Assembly: GCF_015356825.1 (NCBI RefSeq)
Contig: NZ_JAACYW010000001.1
Span: 186,001 to 250,000, forward strand
From: Catenulispora rubra
GTDB taxonomy: Bacteria; Actinomycetota; Actinomycetes; Streptomycetales; Catenulisporaceae
Direction: 5' to 3'
DNA: 64,000 nt
How positions within the stretch are numbered: the first letter of the stretch is position 1; every line of letters begins with the position of its first letter. Positions 60,470 through 64,000 of the stretch are shown piece by piece. Below the pieces are notes generated by a model, which was not told the origin of the DNA, did no database searches, and saw nothing but the letters and a program-made list of their open reading frames with translations. The position numbers and the translations under genes were made by a program.

Positions 60470-61846
60470 TCAGCTGTGGTGCGCGCTCTCGAAGAACGCG
60501 TACGAGCCGCCTACGGATCCGCGAGTCTTCGCCTGGTACATCGCGCTGTCGGCCTCCCTGAGGAACGTCTCGGGATCCTTGTCGGCGTCCGAGGTCACTG
60601 AAATCCCGATACTCGCGCTGATGTCGATGGTCTTGCCTACCTTGTCGAAGGGCTCTCTCACCGCAGCCAGAATCCGCTCGGCCAACAAGGCGACATCCTC
60701 GTCGGCTTGGATCCCCTCACACAGGATGACGAACTCGTCGCCGCCGAAACGCGCGACCAGGTCGCCGCGCCGCGCCGCCCGCCGCAACCTGCTGGCGACC
60801 GCGATGAGGAGGCTGTCTCCAGCAACGTGGCCGAAAGCATCGTTGACCGCCTTGAACCTGTCGACGTCGATGAAAAGGGCCGCGACCCTGCCCCCGCCCT
60901 CCCCCAGCACCGCGAGCGCACGCCTGATCCCGTCGAGAAGCAACTTGCGGTTGGCCAGGCGTGTGAGCGGGTCGTGCACCGCTTCGTCGGCCAGCACGTC
61001 CTCGATACGCTTGCGGTCCGTGTAGTCGTGGCTCAGCGCCAGGATGCTGCGCACGCTTCCGTCCTTACCGACTTCCGGCACCAGCTTGACGTGCAAGTAC
61101 CGGAGGGTGCCGGCGACCATGACCGTGTACTCGGCGTCAGCGCCGTGGGCGCTTGCCAGCACGCCCGACAAGACCCGCTCCCACTCCTCCACGAAGTCGT
61201 CAGGGTGGCCGAGCTCCCGGTTGGTGTGGCCCAGAATCGCCTCGGCCGGCACCCCGAAGATCGCTTCGGCCGCCGGGTTCACATAGGTGAAGCGCAGGTC
61301 CCGATCGTAACGCGCCATGGGCTCCGGGCTTATGTCGAGAATCGTCTTGAACTCCAGACCAAGGCGGTCGAGTTCGTCCGACTGGTCCTGCAGCCGAGCC
61401 TCGATCTCCTGGCGGGCTGTGACGTCGCGACTGATCCCGAACGTGCCGATGATCCGGCCGTCCAGATCGCGCAGCGGCTGCTTGGTGGAGCTGACCACTC
61501 GTCTGACGTCGGAGGGCAGAACGGCGTACTCATGGACGTCAGCCTGCAGCCGCCCGGTGCGGATGATCTCTTGTTCGGCGGCATAGGCGGCCCGCGCATG
61601 ATCGGCGATGAAGTAGTCGAAGTCGGTCTTGCCGAGCATGGCTGCGGCGTCGGCGGCACCCGTGAACCGAACCTGGCTGGCGCTGACCCTCAGGAATCGG
61701 GACTCCAGATCCTTGAAGTAGACCATGTCGGCGCAGGCGGACAGAAGATTGAAGAAGCAGACGGCGTCCAGCTCGGCGTCGCTGAGCGAGGCCAGATCCT
61801 TCTGCGCCTCGGCCGAGACTGAGGGCTGTCCATCCTCGTCTGCCAC
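60470..61846 (-). CDS. Diguanylate cyclase with two PAS domains
   Basis: About 458 residues, predicted cytoplasmic. The first PAS domain spans about 27-150 (FFNLLSACADMVYFKDLESR, GKTDFDYF), the second 165-290 (LDISPEPMARYDRDLRFTYVN). The GGDEF domain spans about 292-455 and has the active motif RFGGDEFVIL with an inhibitory RRGD motif five residues before it. It therefore should make cyclic di-GMP with product inhibition, under control of a ligand or redox signal at the PAS domains. No EAL domain is present. No link to the glycoside regulon is evident. Confidence 0.93.
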   Translation of the reverse strand: MADEDGQPSVSAEAQKDLASLSDAELDAVCFFNLLSACADMVYFKDLESRFLRVSASQVRFTGAADAAAMLGKTDFDYFIADHARAAYAAEQEIIRTGRLQADVHEYAVLPSDVRRVVSSTKQPLRDLDGRIIGTFGISRDVTARQEIEARLQDQSDELDRLGLEFKTILDISPEPMARYDRDLRFTYVNPAAEAIFGVPAEAILGHTNRELGHPDDFVEEWERVLSGVLASAHGADAEYTVMVAGTLRYLHVKLVPEVGKDGSVRSILALSHDYTDRKRIEDVLADEAVHDPLTRLANRKLLLDGIRRALAVLGEGGGRVAALFIDVDRFKAVNDAFGHVAGDSLLIAVASRLRRAARRGDLVARFGGDEFVILCEGIQADEDVALLAERILAAVREPFDKVGKTIDISASIGISVTSDADKDPETFLREADSAMYQAKTRGSVGGSYAFFESAHHS

Positions 61847-62086
61847 GGAATGAGCGTAATCTTCTTATATCGGCAACGCATCCGCCGCCGACTCGAAACA
61901 GCCGGCGGCGGTGCATTCGACTTAAGCGCTGGTGGCGCGTTCTGCTGGGTCGGGTCGCGACTCCCGGTTCCGAAACCGACCGTTGTCAACGGGTGTGTCC
62001 CGTGGTGAACCTGCACTGAATGCGCAACGGTCCGCTCTCCCACGTCCGGGAACAGCAACGTTACCGACTCGTTACGGAGCCGCGTC

Positions 62087-62116
62087 TTGCCTAACCCCGG
62101 ACACCTGCCGTTAACT
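62087..62116 (+). promoter_or_regulatory. Promoter of the MFS-GH2 operon
   Basis: -35 TTGCCT (62087-62092), an 18-bp spacer, -10 TTAACT (62111-62116). CTCGTTACG ends ten bases upstream of the -35 (62068-62076), exactly as in the MFS-LivF promoter. The operators begin directly after the -10. Confidence 0.65.
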
Positions 62117-62139
62117 AATGCGCATTGGCAATGCGCATT
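62117..62139. promoter_or_regulatory. LacI operator array, two sites
   Basis: AATGCGCATT at 62117-62126 and at 62130-62139, separated by GGC, with the same 13-bp pitch as the array at 56771. Confidence 0.85.
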
Positions 62140-62317
62140 ACCACACCGAGGTACAAGCTCACCGCCTCCGCGTGGCTGTCGATCCACTTCTCAGGCGACC
62201 TGCCCCGCCTCGACCGACGCGAAGAACGCACGTCGAGGACCCAGCTGCTCCTGACCCCTCCGCTCGACAACGCAGCACCTGTAAGGAACCCTCGCTCCCA
62301 GCACAGGAAAGGCCGCC

Positions 62318-63775
62318 ATGTCCGACACGAAGTTGGCTCCGCAACCCACCGAGGAAGGCACCGGATTCGGGCTGCGCCATGCGCTCATCCTGCTCGCCCT
62401 CCTGTGGGCGGTCGCGTTGAACCCCATCGTGGGCCTGCTCAGCGGCAACGCGCAGGCTCAGATCGCGATCCACTTCCGCACCACCCAGATCGCCTGGTTC
62501 ACCCAGGCCGGTGCGCTGGTCGGAGTCTTCATCCTGCCCTTCGTGGTGAAGGCGGCCGGGATGTACGGCAAGAAGCGCACGCTCGTCATCGTCACCGGGC
62601 TCGGCCTGATCGGCGACCTGGTCGCCGCCGTGGCCACCGACTACCGCACCCTGCTCATAGGGCGCTCCTTCGCTGGCATCTACGGCGCCGCCGCGGCCGT
62701 CGCCTACGCCGCAGCGCGCGACGTCTTCCCCCGCCGCCTGGTCGGGCCGGCGAGCGCGCTGCTCGCGGGCAGCGTCGGGATCGTCGGAGTCGGAGGCCCG
62801 TTCCTGTCGGGATGGCTCATCGACACCTGGGGCTTCCGCGGCGCGCTGTGGTTCATGGCGATCTCCACGGCCGTGTGTCTGGCGATCCTGTTGGCCTTCC
62901 TCCCCGAGAGCCCGGTCCGCGAGGCGCACGGCCGGATGGACTGGCTCGGCGGGCTGCTGCTCGGCGGCGGGCTCACCGCGATCGTCTACGGCGTCGGCCA
63001 GGGTTCGGACTGGGGCTGGACCAGCGGGAAGTTCTTCACCTTCCTCGTCGGCGGCCTGGTGGCACTGGTCGTCTTCGCCGTCGTCGAGACGAAGGTCGCC
63101 GACCCCCTGTTCCCGATGGCGCTGCTGGCCCAGAGGAAGATCTGGACGGTCCTGCTCGCCACCGGGGTCGCCGCCGGCGCGCTGTACTCCGTGGGCGTCG
63201 TGATGCAGTTGCTGGTGCTCATGCCGAAGATCCCCACCATCTCCGACGGGCTGGGCTGGTCTGCGACGCACAACGCCTTGGTCACCTCTCCGGTGAGCAT
63301 CCTGGTGATCGGCGCGGCCATCGCGACCGGCATCCTGGCCCGGCGGGTCGACGCGCGGATCCTGCTGGCCGGCGGCGGCATCCTGACGACCATCGGATAC
63401 GGACTCGGATCCCAGTTCCACCACACCGCGGCCCAGCTCATCGGCTGGGGTGTGCTCAGCGGAACCGGGATGGGCATGGTGGTCTCCAGCGTCCCGATCA
63501 TGGTCATCGCGGCGGTGAGCGCCCAGGATCAGGCAAAAGGCAACGGCGCACAGGTGATGGTGCAGGGCACCGTGCAGGTCGTCATCTCGCAGCTGGTGTT
63601 CGTGCTCATGGCCCGGGGCGGCAAGGTGATGCGGGGCACGCAGTTCTACAGCGACTCCGGCTTCCGTGCGGGATTCCTGCTGGTCACCGCCTGCTGCGCG
63701 GTCGGAGTACTGCTCGTACTGCTGATCCCGAAGGTCAAGAAGCTCGACGACGTCGAAGCCGGCCAGGCGGCCTGA
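62318..63775 (+). CDS. MFS transporter (14-helix drug/solute type)
   Basis: About 485 residues with some fourteen membrane segments. It shows LLALLWAVALNPIVGLLSGNAQ at the start, a loop KAAGMYGKKRTLVIVTG, a motif C-like region (GIVGVGGPFLSGWLIDTWGFRGALWF) and a charged C-terminus. The length and motif C fit the DHA2 exporter group, yet its LacI-operator promoter and the GH2 gene behind it suggest transport of a glycoside or its aglycone. The ATG at 62318 begins MSDTKLAPQ. Confidence 0.88.
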   Translation: MSDTKLAPQPTEEGTGFGLRHALILLALLWAVALNPIVGLLSGNAQAQIAIHFRTTQIAWFTQAGALVGVFILPFVVKAAGMYGKKRTLVIVTGLGLIGDLVAAVATDYRTLLIGRSFAGIYGAAAAVAYAAARDVFPRRLVGPASALLAGSVGIVGVGGPFLSGWLIDTWGFRGALWFMAISTAVCLAILLAFLPESPVREAHGRMDWLGGLLLGGGLTAIVYGVGQGSDWGWTSGKFFTFLVGGLVALVVFAVVETKVADPLFPMALLAQRKIWTVLLATGVAAGALYSVGVVMQLLVLMPKIPTISDGLGWSATHNALVTSPVSILVIGAAIATGILARRVDARILLAGGGILTTIGYGLGSQFHHTAAQLIGWGVLSGTGMGMVVSSVPIMVIAAVSAQDQAKGNGAQVMVQGTVQVVISQLVFVLMARGGKVMRGTQFYSDSGFRAGFLLVTACCAVGVLLVLLIPKVKKLDDVEAGQAA

Positions 63776-63789
63776 CACTCCCGGCGATC

Positions 63790-63826
63790 CTCGTTCTGCC
63801 GCGCCGAGTCGGCGCGGCAGAACGAG
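63790..63826. terminator. Strong hairpin between MFS and GH2 genes
   Basis: A perfect 16-bp stem (CTCGTTCTGCCGCGCC with its complement) with loop GAGTC. Both flanking genes run rightward, so it may end the MFS transcript partly and lower GH2 expression. Confidence 0.75.
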
Positions 63827-63897
63827 TTCCAGCAGACGACCGGCTGACCCGGCGCGCACGGCCAGGGCAAGGCCGCAGATCACTTGAGGGACATCAC

Positions 63898-64000
63898 ATG
63901 ATCCGTACTTCTTTCAATGACGACTGGCAGTCCCGGGCTAAGGTGAATCCCTTCGCCGAGCTGGGCGGCCACTCGTTCCCGTTCCAGCCGGTGATCGTGC
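63898..64000 (+). CDS. GH2-family glycoside hydrolase, N-terminus only
   Basis: The ATG at 63898 has GAGGG upstream and opens MIRTSFNDDWQSRAKVNPFAE, the sort of N-terminal strand found in GH2 beta-galactosidase-like enzymes. Only 34 codons are inside the window. It follows the MFS gene by 122 bp and is probably part of the LacI-controlled regulon. Substrate cannot be told. Confidence 0.7.
   Translation, partial: MIRTSFNDDWQSRAKVNPFAELGGHSFPFQPVIV

Larger units (their letters stand above)
61847..62317. other. Divergent regulatory region between GGDEF and MFS genes
   Basis: These 471 bases hold no gene. They carry the CGTTAC repeats (62059-62076), the MFS promoter, two LacI operators (62117-62139) and a leader of about 180 bases before the MFS start. 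The promoter of the GGDEF gene is not evident. Confidence 0.75.

Noticed and set aside
1-64000. Repeats of 10-16 bp as a CRISPR array or mobile-element ends
   Set aside because: The repeated elements are short promoter palindromes without spacers, cas genes or transposase genes.

Overview
The window is high-GC, gene-dense DNA from an actinomycete. Signs of this are many GTG starts, ATGA/GTGA stop-start overlaps, an F420-type (LLM) enzyme, many TetR regulators, lipoproteins, an EACC1 protein and apparently leaderless promoters. A Streptomyces- or Catenulispora-like host would fit, but nothing here fixes the genus. I count 54 protein genes, one of them frameshifted and two cut by the window edges. 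I see no rRNA, tRNA, CRISPR array or insertion sequence.

Layout. (1) 1-7376: a leftward cluster of RidA, EthD-like protein, NCS1 permease and a ribose-type ABC transporter, opposite an AraC-type activator. (2) 7748-18475: catabolic enzymes (cyclase-family hydrolase, fused E1 dehydrogenase, acyl-CoA dehydrogenase, alcohol dehydrogenase, enoyl-CoA hydratase, acyl-CoA ligase, SDR) with a TetR gene. A membrane-anchored, degenerate phosphoribosyltransferase-like gene sits among them at 9497. (3) 18469-21762: an aldo-keto reductase with a divergent LuxR-type regulator, and an amidohydrolase. (4) 21935-29003: an amine-oxidation regulon with two flavin amine oxidases, an APC permease, an aldehyde dehydrogenase and two overlapping TetR genes. 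One 16-bp palindrome recurs upstream of three of these units. (5) 29129-33365: a two-component system and an MMPL exporter. (6) 33525-40987: an oxidative operon (Rieske oxygenase, SDR, amidohydrolase, SnoaL-like, P450, ferredoxin, LLM enzyme) opposite a long TetR. (7) 40981-48185: an AT-richer orphan gene, two SDRs, a hydrolase/TetR pair with a 30-bp dyad, then EACC1 and a caspase-GAF-SpoIIE fusion. (8) 48237-64000: a glycoside uptake and hydrolysis regulon.

Two parts stand out. First, 45659-48185 is a two-gene system: EACC1 overlaps by 14 bp a protein that joins a caspase-like protease (His and Cys present), a GAF sensor and a SpoIIE/PP2C phosphatase. It looks like a conflict or programmed-response module with an unusual effector. 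Second, 48237-64000 holds a LacI-family regulator with AATGCGCATT operators at three promoters. These sit beside its own gene, an operon encoding an MFS-LivF fusion, a LivH-LivM-LivG fusion, a binding protein and a frameshifted beta-glucuronidase, and an MFS exporter or importer followed by a second GH2 enzyme. The two MFS promoters share -35, -10, operator and an upstream CTCGTTACG box at fixed spacing.

All functions are read from motifs and known families. No database search was run.
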